The position numbers and the translations under genes are program-made. Shown here one piece after another: positions 1 through 8,649 of a stretch of 53,928 nucleotides of DNA. Position 1 is the stretch's first letter, and every line of letters starts with the position of its first letter. Below the pieces are notes generated by a model. The model worked only from the letters and a program-made list of their open reading frames with translations. It was not told where the DNA came from and made no database searches. Source of the DNA: Bradyrhizobium sp. CSA112 (GTDB lineage: Bacteria > Pseudomonadota > Alphaproteobacteria > Rhizobiales > Xanthobacteraceae). The DNA lies in the NCBI RefSeq assembly GCF_029051645.1, contig NZ_JAACFS010000045.1, forward strand, positions 1-53,928. The letters run 5' to 3'.

Positions 1-830
1 ATCAGCTTGATGATGTTATCTTTGGACACGGCATATCGCTCCTTCGGTGGAGAAGTGGAGGCTTCAAGCACCCCCACGATATGCCGCCTTCCCGATTCCC
101 ACCGTCACCAACTTTCAGCGATAGCTCTTCGGGGGTCCCGGCCAGCATCAAAGGCATTCCTGCCAGATGTCGCGGTCCACTCTCCGAACGGTTCAAGTGG
201 CAGCATTAGGCAGCGGTTCAGGCGGGTGCAATATCGGAGTGCTGCTGGAGCAAACGTGCGAGCGTCGTCCCCGACCTGGGGAGACCGAGAAGAAAACATA
301 CCTCTGACTAGTTGCTTAGGGCCAAGTTTCATGATGTGCCGGTTATACTTGAGCAAGGTGAGCAAGGCGCTGACCATCTCAGGAGAGATAGGCCGAGCTG
401 CCGAACATAGGCATAAGCTGCCGGCCACCTATTATGAAAGGCACTTCGCTGCTCCAGCTTTGCATCGCGCAATCAATCCATTCGGCGATAGCGGAGGCAT
501 TTTCCATCTACATTCTACGGCTCCCGATAGCTGACGGAGGTCGATGACATGTTCAATTGTACGGAGGTGGGCGATCGGTATAGAAAAGAGGGGACCTGCT
601 ATACGAAGGTTTACCGATGGAAGCTCTACCCCAATTCGATCGGCTTGCCTGATCGAGCGGGCGCGTTGCAGCGTGTGCAACCGGAAGAGGTGTTTGCAAC
701 GCACTGCCAGGAGTCGCCATAGCGGCGTACCAACTCGAGCATGAGAGCCTGAACATATGCAGCGCAGCTTGCGCAGCAGCTCCTCCCACTGAGTGCATTC
801 GGCGTTGCCATCACGAGCAGCTAGTACCCA
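1..830. other. Degenerate DNA, no gene recognised
   Basis: Open frames occur on both strands, but none has a recognisable motif, a convincing ribosome site or a protein-like composition throughout. It is probably decayed accessory or IS DNA. A short inverted repeat (ACCCTC, CTTA, GAGGGT) at about 833-848 lies just before the IS630 relic and may belong to its end. Confidence 0.4.
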
Positions 831-866
831 CCCTCCTTAGAGGGTGAGTCGTGATTCAAGATCGGG

Positions 867-1817
867 ATGATACCCGAGGCAAGAGAAGTTCACCTTTCGA
901 GGAAGGATCGCAAGGTCCTGGAGGCGCGTTGTCGTTCGCCGGCGACATTGCAGCGCGATTTGAAGCGGGCGCGGATAGTTTTGTTGGCGGCGGCCGGGCG
1001 CAGCACGCGGTCGATAGCCAAGGAAGTCGGGGTCCAGCCTCGGATTGTCAGCCTGTGGCGGCATCGCTATGCCGACCTTGGCCATGCAGGGCTGCAGGAG
1101 AGGCGGCGGCCTGGCAAGCAGCCGATCTATACGAAGGCCACCGACAAGCGGATTCTGCGGCTGTTGGACAAGCAGCCGCCGGAAGGGTTTGCGCGCTGGA
1201 CCGGGCCCCTGCTGGCCGAGGCGCTGGGCGATGTTAACGTCCAATATGTCTGGCGGTTCTGCGCAACCACAAGATCGACCTCGTGGCTCGCAAGTCCTGG
1301 TGCGAGAGCAACGACCCGAACTTCACGGCCAAAGCCGCCGATGTTGTCGGCCTCTACGTCGCTCCGCCCGAGAAGGCTATCGTGCTATGCGTGGACGAAA
1401 AGCCTTCAATCCAGGCTTTGGAGCGAGCGCAAGGTTATCTGAAGTTGCCCAATGGTCGCGCCTTGACCGGTCAGAGCCACGACTACACGCGTGCATGGCA
1501 CGACAACGCTGTTTGCGGCGCTCGAGGTTGCGACCGGAAAGATCATCGCGATGCATTCAAAACGGCGGCGCCGTGTCGAGTTCCTCGACTTCATGGACAG
1601 CGTCACCTCGGCTTTTTCCGGACCGCCAGCTTCACGTCATCCTCGACAACCTCAACACCCACAAGAAGAACGAGCACTGGCTAAGCCCACCCCAATGTGA
1701 AATTTCATTTCACGCCGACAAGCGCATCCTGCCTCAATCAGGTCGAAGTTTGGTTTTCGATCCTGCAGGGGCAGTCGCTCAGCGGCGCTTCCTTCACCAG
1801 CCTTAAGCAGCTCCAGG
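867..1817 (+). pseudogene. IS630-family transposase relic
   Basis: The pieces of one DDE transposase appear in order but in different frames. First comes an N-terminal helix-turn-helix region (residues like RSIAKEVGVQPRIVSLWRHR). Next is the first catalytic Asp segment (VLCVDEKPSIQAL), then TTLFAALEVATGKI, then the last Asp and Glu regions (HVILDNLNTHKKNE and NQVEVWFSILQ). At least three frameshifts separate them, so no full protein can be made. The 3' end is cut by the neighbouring IS at 1828. The protein resembles the intact IS630 transposase at 21441, but it is a different element. Confidence 0.85.
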
Positions 1818-1837
1818 AGCATAGTGCTAGTGGTTCA

Positions 1838-2968
1838 TCACAGTGATTTTGACTCATTGGCGGAGGTTGGATATGCGCGGCCGAGTTTGGCGCGGGCTTT
1901 ATCGGTTGTGAACATCCATTTGATGCGGTCTCGTACTTTGTTTCGCTGCCGTTGCCATGCTGCGATCTCTTTTCGGAGCCGTTTGGGGTCGTCGATGCGG
2001 CTGCCGAGATACTGGCGCTGCAGCACGCTGATCTCGCACTCGACCATATTGAGCCAACTGGCGTGCTTCGGGGTGAAGTGGAATTCGAGGCGGCGCAGGA
2101 TGCGCCGGGCCTCGGCGGGCGCAAATGCTTGATACAGCGCGCCGGCGGTGTGGATCGACAAATTGTCCTGCACGACACGGATGCAGGCGGCGTCGGGATA
2201 ATGGACGTCGACGAGATCACACATACAGTGGGCGTAGTCCACGGCGGCGCGGCGGTCGGTGACCTTGACGTTGCGCCAGCCGCGATGTGGATCGAAGGTG
2301 ACGAAGAGATTGGCGGTGCCGTTACGGCGATACTCGTAATCGTAGCGCTCGCGCTGTCCCGGTTGGGCCGGGACCGGCTGGCGCACCTCGCCGATGAGCT
2401 GGATGGGAGTCTCGTCGAAGCAGACCAGCGGCCGCTCGGGATCCGGCGCCTCGGAATAGAGGTCGAGCACGTTCTCCATGCGGGCAACGTATTCGCCGTC
2501 GACATGGGGAATGCACCACATGTCCCTGCGCCATGGCTTGAGGTCGTTCTCGGCCAGCCGGCGACGCACGGTCTCGCCCGACAGGCTGTCGTGATCGGTG
2601 AGCTTGACCAACGTGTCGGCCAGCAGCGTCAGCGTCCAGCGTTTGCGGCCGGTGGGCGGCTTGGCGCATGCGGTCGCGACCAGCAGGGCCTCTTCCTTGC
2701 CCGTCAGCTTGCGTTCCGCGCCCGGACGCGGCTCCTCGCTCAAGGCCCGCTCCAGATTGCCTTCCACGAAGCGGCGCTTGGTCCGGCCGACGGTGGAGAG
2801 GCTGACACTCACGGTCCGGGCAATCTCCTCGTCGCGGCGGCCCCTATCGGCCGCCAGCAAAATCTGCGCCCGCTTGAGCTTGCGGGCGGCGTGCTTGCCG
2901 CCGCCGAGCATCGCCGTCAGTTCATCGCGCTCGGCTTGGCTCAATTCGACCCGATAACGTACATTCAT
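1838..2968 (-). CDS. IS630-family DDE transposase
   Basis: Transposase of the enclosing element; it would cut and paste the IS at TA sites. The N-terminal half has a helix-turn-helix (about residues 40-70, with ARTVSVSLSTVGRTKRRF). The catalytic triad is visible as VCFDETP, VVQDNLSIH and WLNMVECEIS. The ATG at 2968 is chosen over an upstream in-frame start because AAGGAGG precedes it at good spacing. The length of 376 residues is normal and the frame is unbroken, so it is probably active. The C terminus reaches close to the left inverted repeat, as is usual in small IS. Confidence 0.9.
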   Translation of the reverse strand: MNVRYRVELSQAERDELTAMLGGGKHAARKLKRAQILLAADRGRRDEEIARTVSVSLSTVGRTKRRFVEGNLERALSEEPRPGAERKLTGKEEALLVATACAKPPTGRKRWTLTLLADTLVKLTDHDSLSGETVRRRLAENDLKPWRRDMWCIPHVDGEYVARMENVLDLYSEAPDPERPLVCFDETPIQLIGEVRQPVPAQPGQRERYDYEYRRNGTANLFVTFDPHRGWRNVKVTDRRAAVDYAHCMCDLVDVHYPDAACIRVVQDNLSIHTAGALYQAFAPAEARRILRRLEFHFTPKHASWLNMVECEISVLQRQYLGSRIDDPKRLRKEIAAWQRQRNKVRDRIKWMFTTDKARAKLGRAYPTSANESKSL

Positions 2969-3006
2969 GCTTTGCCTCCTTGTCGGAGGCCGGGACGAAT
3001 CCAACG

Positions 3007-3288
3007 ATGAGTCAAAAATCAGGCGCGCGTTTCACCGAGAAGCAGGGGCACTACCTCGCTTTCATCCATACCTATTCGTACATGTTCGGACAGCCGCCCG
3101 CCGAAGCCGACATCCAGCGCCATTTCCGCGTCAGCCCGCCGACTGTCCACCAGATGATCGTCACCCTCGAACGGAACGGCTTCATCCGACGTCAACCCGG
3201 CGTCCCCAGAAGCATCGAGATTCTCTTGCCACCGGAAAACTTGCCCATCCTCGAATGGCTCGGTATCAAAACGTCAAAATCACTATGA
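3007..3288 (+). CDS. LexA-like winged-helix passenger protein of the IS
   Basis: A 93-residue protein (from ATG at 3007) divergent from the transposase and inside the inverted repeats. The middle resembles the DNA-binding winged helix of LexA/MarR-type proteins: PPAEADIQRHFRVSPPTV followed by VTLERNGFIRRQPG, a wing-like hairpin. No dimerisation or protease domain is present. The two genes share about 40 bases between starts, so the product could repress transposase expression; that is inference. The 3' end runs into the right inverted repeat. Confidence 0.75.
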   Translation: MSQKSGARFTEKQGHYLAFIHTYSYMFGQPPAEADIQRHFRVSPPTVHQMIVTLERNGFIRRQPGVPRSIEILLPPENLPILEWLGIKTSKSL

Positions 3289-3298
3289 TGAACCACTA

Positions 3299-3700
3299 GA
3301 CATCACCGTCCATGCCTCATCGGAGATGCCAAGGCTAAAGAAGCAAGCGCCGTGCCGCAACAAAGAAGATTGAGTCTGCACGCAGTATCTGCATGCGTCG
3401 CATTGTCGACATTTGGTTCGGAGCCGACAATCTTCCTGATACCAGACGCCTGTGGCGCGTACGCCGTTTCACTCTCGTGTGAGGGCACCCACCGGAAGGC
3501 GTTGACGCAGACATCCTCAGATGGTGTGCCGGGGATATCAAGATGCTCAGAAAGTCGGGAAGAGAAAATTGACTGGCGTCACGAATGAAGATGTCCATAC
3601 CATCGAGGTGATCCGTAGCAATATAGTTCTCTCGCCTTGCTTTCCGCCAATGGCATCGAACACAAAGCGTATCGAGTCAACCACGGCGGCGTCTCGGGCT
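3299..3700. other. No gene recognised
   Basis: Lower coding character than the nif regions. Open frames of 60-90 codons exist on both strands but show no motif or ribosome site that I would trust. Confidence 0.4.
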
Positions 3701-3766
3701 GTCGCTGTCCTCCTTGGACGTTTCCTCCCTAGACTTGTGCCGCTTGTCAGTTAAGCGTCCTTTTTG
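3701..3766 (+). ncRNA. Degenerate copy of candidate CCUCCC-type small RNA
   Basis: This shares its layout with 15371-15437. A short hairpin (GTCC, loop, GGAC at 3707-3719) is followed by a conserved single-stranded stretch with TTTCCTCCCTAGACTT, then a GC-rich hairpin and a T5 run. The terminator stem here has a mismatch and a shorter arm than the other copy, so this copy may be inactive. The exposed CCUCCC resembles an anti-Shine-Dalgarno loop found in several alphaproteobacterial small RNAs. I cannot name the family. Confidence 0.4.
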
Positions 3767-4117
3767 CTTGCCCATCAATCCGAGCATTTAGATCGGGTAT
3801 GCGAGACTCAGGATTCGCGTTTGATGCGGAAGGATACAGACCGCGATCAACGACTTGGACGCCAGGGTCGCCTGAGTTGGCATGCTCTGCGAGCGCCTCC
3901 TGTGCCTTGTGCTGGGGATTATGTTTTGGGCATAAACCTTTTGGATCCCGTAAGGATTCGTTCCAGTGCTGATGGACACGCCACTCGTCTGGGAAACTGG
4001 AATTGGTGCCCGTCAGCAGCACGGAAAGCACGACCGAACTCCTCGCCCAATTCACTTCGAAGATCATCCGGCGGGAGCGATCCAGGCAGGTTTCTGCCGC
4101 CGACAGCAAGGACACAG
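3767..4117. other. No gene recognised
   Basis: Intergenic or decayed DNA between the possible small RNA and the nifU-like fragment. Nothing could be identified on either strand. Confidence 0.35.
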
Positions 4118-4225
4118 GCAGCGTTGCGGATTGGGCCGGATCTCCTCGATCACGGCGCGAATGAGTTGCTCCCGACCGGTCTCAATGCTCGGCGGTTGCT
4201 TCAGTTGTTCTGGTTCCACCAGCAT
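4118..4225 (-). pseudogene. 5' fragment of nifU-like gene
   Basis: From the ATG at 4225 the frame matches the nifU-like gene at 34362 (MxVEPEQLKQPPSIETGREQ) and then continues with IRAVIEEIRPN, which the right copy has lost. After about 4118 the similarity stops and the Cys-containing core of the NifU C-terminal domain is missing. It is a truncated copy downstream of the broken iscA copy, in the same order as in the right-hand operon. It is useful because it preserves the original N-terminal sequence. Confidence 0.75.
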
Positions 4226-4244
4226 GGTTCGATTTCTCTTGTCA

Positions 4245-4566
4245 TCAGCTGAAGGATTTGCCGCAAGAGCAGCTCGATTTGGCGTTTGGGTTGTCGAAGG
4301 TGAAGCCCGAGCCCTACAGCGCCACCACGAAATCGATCGTCGTGCCGGCGAGGTGTTCATGGCTCTTATTGTCGACGAACACCTTGACGCCGTCGCGCTC
4401 GATCACGGTGTCGTCAGGCTTAGCCTCGTCGGCCAGGCTTCATCCGGTATTTGAACCCGTCGCAGCCACCGGCCTCGACCATGATGCGCAGGCCGCTCGT
4501 CGGCTGCGCCGAAGCCGAGATCGCGCTCTTGAGCGCATTCACTGCGCTATCCGTCAGATTGATCAT
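4245..4566 (-). pseudogene. iscA-like (HesB family) pseudogene
   Basis: Copy of the intact iscA-like gene at 34382-34702. The start MINLTDSAVNALKS and the first Cys region (EAGGCDGFKYR) are kept. A one-base insertion near 4439 (CTTCATCC here, CTCAACC in the other copy) shifts the frame, so the C-terminal CSCG motif cannot be read in frame. The promoter and NifA-type site upstream are still present. Confidence 0.85.
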
Positions 4567-4605
4567 GGCACCCTTTATTTTCCCGAGTCGTTTGCATGGG
4601 AATTG

Positions 4606-4620
4606 GCAAGTCGCATGCCA
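4606..4620 (-). promoter_or_regulatory. -24/-12 (RpoN) promoter of the broken iscA copy
   Basis: On the minus strand the sequence is TGGCATGCGACTTGC. GG and GC are ten bases apart as required for sigma-54, 40 bases before the iscA start. It is identical to the promoter at 34741-34755. Confidence 0.75.
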
Positions 4621-4680
4621 GCGCGCCCGAGCTTGACATTGCTCACCTTTTCGAAATCGCGCCTGTTGGCTTTGCGAGCG

Positions 4681-4696
4681 TGTAGGGTTGCTGACA
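4681..4696. promoter_or_regulatory. NifA-type upstream activator site
   Basis: TGT-AGGGTTGCTG-ACA fits the TGT-N10-ACA rule. It lies between the divergent sigma-54 promoters at 4606-4620 and 4771-4786 and could serve both. Confidence 0.75.
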
Positions 4697-4770
4697 AAGG
4701 TCTTCGAGGGATTGCGGCGGCTTTGCGTGTCTTCTTTATGGATTCCGCCGATAAAGCGTAAGGAACGCGG

Positions 4771-4786
4771 CGGCAAGCAATTTGCA
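4771..4786 (+). promoter_or_regulatory. -24/-12 promoter of the ClpS-AAA+ gene
   Basis: CGGCAAGCAATTTGCA has GG and GC exactly ten bases apart, with TTTGCA matching the -12 half. It lies about 60 bases before the ATG at 4845. The TGG of the consensus is CGG here, so strength is uncertain. Two near-identical promoters stand before the unknown genes at 7017 and 34980. Confidence 0.65.
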
Positions 4787-4844
4787 TTGCGTGTCTAAGC
4801 CGGCCGAAGTGTCCGGTGATGAGCTTAGATCGGAGACCACTTTC

Positions 4845-6521
4845 ATGACGAACACTACCGAACAACTAGAACACGCACCGGGGGTCTTTGTCGACAAGAT
4901 CTCCGCAGGCGGTGCGCCCATTCAGCTTGTTTTGCACAATGACGACAAGACGACTCTCGGTTTCGTGGTACGCCTGCTGCGCGAGGTATTCGACAAACAG
5001 GAGCGGGATGCCATTGCGCTCGCCGAACTCGTCTTGCAGCATGGCAAGGCCGTCTGCGGACGCTATCCTCCCTCAGTCGCAAAGGCGCTCCTCGAGGCGG
5101 CGCAAGAGCGTATCCGAGCTGAAGGATGTCCCCTGCTGATCACGGGCGAAGCCGCGGGCGAACCGGACGGCCCCGACCTGTCCGACGTGCAATTCGAATA
5201 TGCCTTCGAAGCGCTTGAGTGGCACTTCACCAACATACCGCCGAGCGAACTCGCCACTACTGTGCGGCGATTCCCGGGCCACATGCAGGCCGATGTTCAG
5301 GTCGCGATCGATAAGCTATTCGCCGATCCGGTCCGCTTCTTCGGCGTCTATGAACAACATAGGTACGAGACGCTTTCATTCGCTCGGATCAAACAGCGTG
5401 GACGGAATGCGATTTCGCTGGTGCCGCCGCAATATCACCACGTTGATACTGGCGAAACGGCGCCGGTCAAATGCCTGTGCAATGGACTGTGGCTTTGCCG
5501 GGCGAGCGAATTTTTCTATGCCGTCGTGCTCTCTACTGAGTTCGAGTTCAAGCAAGAGCCGAGGATCCGGATTGAAATCGTTGCCCCTGCGGGGTCTGGC
5601 GGCGAAGCCTTTGTTCAGCGCAGCTTTGACGAACTGGAACGGGCGGTGCACGCGGCACGTTCTTATCGCGGCAAGATCCTCTCATTTGAGAAAGGTGCGG
5701 ATTACAGCGGCCGCTCAAGAGGCATCACGGTGCATCGAGTGGCACCAGTGAGGCGCGAGGAGGTGATCCTGCGGGAACAGGCTATCAAATTGCTCGATCG
5801 CAACGTGTTGAGTTTTGTCGCCACGCGCGGCGCACTCCGCCGATTCGGCCAGTCGACCCGCAAGGGCATCCTGCTCTATGGCCCGCCGGGCACCGGTAAG
5901 ACCCACACCATCCGCTATCTCGCCACCAACCTACCGGGACACACCACGCTAATCATCACCGCCGAAGAGGTCGGTGAGCTGAGCGCCTATATGGCGCTCG
6001 CGCGCCTGCTGCAGCCTACCATGGTGGTGATCGAGGATGTCGATCTGATCGCCAGCAAGCGCGACGACTTGACAACATGTGAGGAGGCCGCGCTGAACAA
6101 GCTCCTAAATGAAATGGACGGCTTGAAGGAAGACGCTGACATCCTCTTCGTGCTCACCACCAACCGCCCCGAACAACTCGAGGGCGCCCTGGCCGGTCGT
6201 CCCGGCCGCATCGACCAGGCGATCGAGATGCCGCTGCCTGATACGACCGGCCGCGACAAGCTGATCCGGCTTTACGGCATGGGCCTGCCGCTTGAGGCGG
6301 AGATCGTAGCCGAGACGGTGCGCCGCACTGAGGGCGTCAGCGCCGCTTTCATTAAGGAGCTGATGCGGCGCATTGCGCAATCATGCATCGCTCGTAACGG
6401 CGGAAACTCAGTGACCACAGCTGACATCGAGGAAGCGCTCGACGACATGCTGTTCACCGGCGGCCGCCTCAACGTGAAGCTCTTGGGTGGGGCCGGAGCG
6501 ATGGCTGCGGGGTCTGAATGA
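4845..6521 (+). CDS. ClpS-domain/AAA+ ATPase fusion in the nif region
   Basis: A 558-residue protein. Residues about 22-105 look like the Clp adaptor ClpS. The segment IQLVLHNDDKTTLGFVVRLL keeps the Asn-Asp-Asp (32-34) that binds N-degrons, and the LVLQHGKAVCG segment keeps the His (66). Residues about 105-320 form a linker with a region I cannot name. Residues 340-540 are an AAA+ module: Walker A GPPGTGKT (346-353), Walker B VVIEDVD (394-400), sensor TTN (438-440) and a GRPGR arginine-finger region (451-455). No protease motif such as HEXXH is present. The ATG at 4845 has CGGAG nine bases before it. Sigma-54 and NifA-type sites upstream suggest expression with nitrogenase. It may recognise, unfold or remodel proteins in nitrogen-fixing cells; the client is unknown. 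Confidence 0.85.
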   Translation: MTNTTEQLEHAPGVFVDKISAGGAPIQLVLHNDDKTTLGFVVRLLREVFDKQERDAIALAELVLQHGKAVCGRYPPSVAKALLEAAQERIRAEGCPLLITGEAAGEPDGPDLSDVQFEYAFEALEWHFTNIPPSELATTVRRFPGHMQADVQVAIDKLFADPVRFFGVYEQHRYETLSFARIKQRGRNAISLVPPQYHHVDTGETAPVKCLCNGLWLCRASEFFYAVVLSTEFEFKQEPRIRIEIVAPAGSGGEAFVQRSFDELERAVHAARSYRGKILSFEKGADYSGRSRGITVHRVAPVRREEVILREQAIKLLDRNVLSFVATRGALRRFGQSTRKGILLYGPPGTGKTHTIRYLATNLPGHTTLIITAEEVGELSAYMALARLLQPTMVVIEDVDLIASKRDDLTTCEEAALNKLLNEMDGLKEDADILFVLTTNRPEQLEGALAGRPGRIDQAIEMPLPDTTGRDKLIRLYGMGLPLEAEIVAETVRRTEGVSAAFIKELMRRIAQSCIARNGGNSVTTADIEEALDDMLFTGGRLNVKLLGGAGAMAAGSE

Positions 6522-6655
6522 AGGCGAAGGGAGGAAGATCACCCGCCAAGGGCTGCGCCAACTCCCGCATGCGCCGGGTGTCGACGACGCGTCTATGACT
6601 GATGAGCAGCGAGGCGGTTCGTGAACGCGAACCGCCACGACGAGGCCGAAGCAAC

Positions 6656-6737
6656 AATGACTGCCCGCTCGCCGGCTGCGCCGACGTTGAGATCGCGGTC
6701 TTGACTGCATCCATTACGCTATCCGTCAGGTTGCTTG
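6656..6737 (-). pseudogene. Remnant of iscA-like 5' end
   Basis: About 80 bases resemble the first codons of the iscA-like genes at 4566 and 34702 (pattern DAVKTAISTSAQPASG in place of NAVKSTISASAQPASG). The start codon is lost and the rest of the gene is missing. It marks a third copy of the divergent iscA/promoter segment. Confidence 0.65.
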
Positions 6738-6941
6738 TGGCTCACCCTTCCCTTGCATAAGTCGGTTGCTTGCGAATTCGCAAGCTGCATGCCCGCGCGC
6801 GCTTGATAGTTCCCGTCTTTTTCGAATCGCGCAGAGTGGCTTTGCGACCCGTGTCGGGTTCCTGACGAGGCTCTTCGAGGGATCGCGGCGCGCTTGCGTG
6901 TTTTCTTTAAGTGTTACGCGGATGAACCATTCCAGTCGCGG

Positions 6942-6957
6942 CGGCAAACAATTTGCA
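6942..6957 (+). promoter_or_regulatory. -24/-12 promoter of the unknown gene, left copy
   Basis: CGGCAAACAATTTGCA with correct GG-N10-GC spacing, identical to 34906-34921. The matching activator site upstream is degraded (TGT-N10-ACG near 6850), so activation may be weaker here. Confidence 0.6.
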
Positions 6958-7016
6958 TTGCACATGTTGCGCCGGCCGAGGTGTCCGGTGATGAGCTTAG
7001 ATCGAGGACGATTTTC

Positions 7017-7610
7017 ATGACTGCAATCGAGAACACCGCGCTCGGCCGGCTGGACAAGGAGGGGCGCCTGCTCAATGCCATATTCAAGGGCGGGACCACC
7101 AAGCCGGGCCGGTTCGGCTTTCGCGGCGATATCGCACTAAAATTCCAGACCCAGGTCGCGGACGAGGAGCGGCCGCCCGACTATTCGATCGAGCAGGTGC
7201 TGATGGTCGCGCAGGAAGGCGAAAGCACCATTCCGGTGCTGGCCGGCTATCTGCACTGCTTCGCTTATCTTGCTGATATCGCAAACGTTCTTGACGGCGC
7301 GCTAAGCCCTGGTGGCAGCTACTTCATGTTTTGCAACAACATAGACCTGTTGGCGAAATACCGAACCAAACTCGGTGATATCACCTTCCACGTGCTGCCG
7401 TGCGATGAATCCACTGTCATCTGGAAGGAGATGATGGACCTGGTCGGGGTCAACAAGAACGGCCTCAAGAAGCTCGATGCGGGCGGCAGGCTCGATTACT
7501 TGCTCGACGCGGCCAGGAATGTCGATGCATCCTCTGACGAAATCTCCTACGAAGACGGGCTGAAGAGGATGGGGCCCGTCAAAAACCGCAACGAGAACCG
7601 GCCGGTCTGA
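7017..7610 (+). CDS. Unknown nif-region protein, left paralogue
   Basis: A 197-residue protein starting MTAIENTALGRLDKEGRLL. It is very similar along its whole length to the gene at 34980, which is one residue shorter. I do not recognise the family. It has no signal peptide, membrane segment or nucleotide motif, and few Cys (in LHCFAYLAD, FMFCNN and VLPCDES). A sigma-54 promoter precedes it, and a convergent Rieske pseudogene follows. The start is placed at the ATG aligned with the right copy; an upstream in-frame extension runs through the promoter and is rejected. Two retained intact copies suggest a selected role under nitrogen-fixing conditions. Confidence 0.8.
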   Translation: MTAIENTALGRLDKEGRLLNAIFKGGTTKPGRFGFRGDIALKFQTQVADEERPPDYSIEQVLMVAQEGESTIPVLAGYLHCFAYLADIANVLDGALSPGGSYFMFCNNIDLLAKYRTKLGDITFHVLPCDESTVIWKEMMDLVGVNKNGLKKLDAGGRLDYLLDAARNVDASSDEISYEDGLKRMGPVKNRNENRPV

Positions 7611-7629
7611 GCGCTGGTCCAGCCCTCGC

Positions 7630-7982
7630 CGGTGGGATCCGTTCTCGTCCTACAACAAGCCGCACGCCGGTGACGCAGATGTCGCCGTCCAGCACCGTCA
7701 ACGCGACCGGCGTGAGCCCGCTGCCCTTGCACGGGCCATCAACGCAGCGGCCGGTGCCGAGCTCGAAGGTCGAGCCGTGCTTACTGCACATCAGCCGGAT
7801 GCCCTTGGGATCGAGGAACTGGTTACGTTCCCAGTCCAGGTTGACCCGGTTATGCGGGCATTTATTGAGATAGCCAAACACCCGCTTGCCCCAGCGCACC
7901 ACAACAATGGACCACGGCTTGGGATGTCGTAGAAGCCGCAGATCGCATAGGCGGTATTCGGCTGCATCCATTGCTCGTTCAT
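7630..7982 (-). pseudogene. Rieske [2Fe-2S] protein pseudogene
   Basis: Broken copy of the Rieske gene at 35586-35990. The N terminus (MNEQWMQPNTAYAICGFYDIPS) is in one frame. The cluster-binding part (LNKCPHNRVNLDW and LMCSKHGSTFELGTG) is in another, after a deletion that removed about 12-15 codons. The C-terminal end is also altered. The cluster motifs CxH and CxxH are still legible, so decay is recent. Confidence 0.8.
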
Positions 7983-8060
7983 GACAAGATGCCTTTCATT
8001 AATCACCCTGCGACCAGCCCTGCAAGAATCGCGCAGGGTGCTGGATCGCCTCACCTTCTG

Positions 8061-8649
8061 GGGAATTCGACGCGCGGCGTCGCAAGCGCACCACCACTAG
8101 GTGCGACCCGTGCACGATCGACGGGTTCGCGCGAGCACTGTCGCTTTACGGGGCTCACAACGCGCATCTCCGCGGCTGCTACAAAAAATTGATCTCTTCG
8201 CGTCCGACTTTGCCGGCTGCTCGCTGGACGAGCTGACGGCAATGCTCGATCGTGGCATGCTGACCATCTATTCGGTCACGCGCCCGATTACGGCAGATTG
8301 CGCTGTCGATCAGGCGGGATTCTCGTGATTTTCAGCGTTGGCACGCCGGCCTTCGGCCCGCGGAGGGTGGCGTGAACCAGCCGCTCCTCGCGGCCAATCC
8401 GGTTTCGGCCGCCGGCCTGGGCTTGCCCGTGCCCGTCAGGCGGATGGCACGATGGTTCCGGTTTTTTCCGCAGGCCCTGGCAACTACGAGATCAAATTCG
8501 CCGAAGTGTCCTGCTCGAAAGGCTCACCGGTGAAGATCACCGCTGTCAAATTGCTTCCGGTTCGTCATCATACGGAAAAGTGCCCCGAAGCAGCCTCTCT
8601 TGGTGGGAGCAGTCATTGGAATGCTTTCCGCATCGGTGGGATGAGCGCT
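8061..8649. other. No gene recognised
   Basis: Similarity to the region right of the intact Rieske gene (36000-36105) ends near 8095. Beyond that, a frame reading LFASDFAGCSLDELTAMLDRG on the plus strand looks protein-like, but has no start and no family I know. Confidence 0.35.

Larger units (their letters stand above)
1830..3296. mobile_element. Intact IS630-like element with passenger gene
   Basis: The ends carry a 25-base inverted repeat starting GTGGTTCATCA and reaching GTGATTTTGAC, with one mismatch. The element is flanked by TA at 1828-1829 and 3297-3298, the target duplication typical of IS630/mariner elements. It holds a transposase gene on the minus strand and a divergent small DNA-binding gene on the plus strand. 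It lies at the broken 3' end of the older IS630 relic. Confidence 0.85.

Noticed and set aside
1952..3010. 352-codon plus-strand ORF
   Set aside because: Shadow of the IS630-like transposase on the other strand; no motif.
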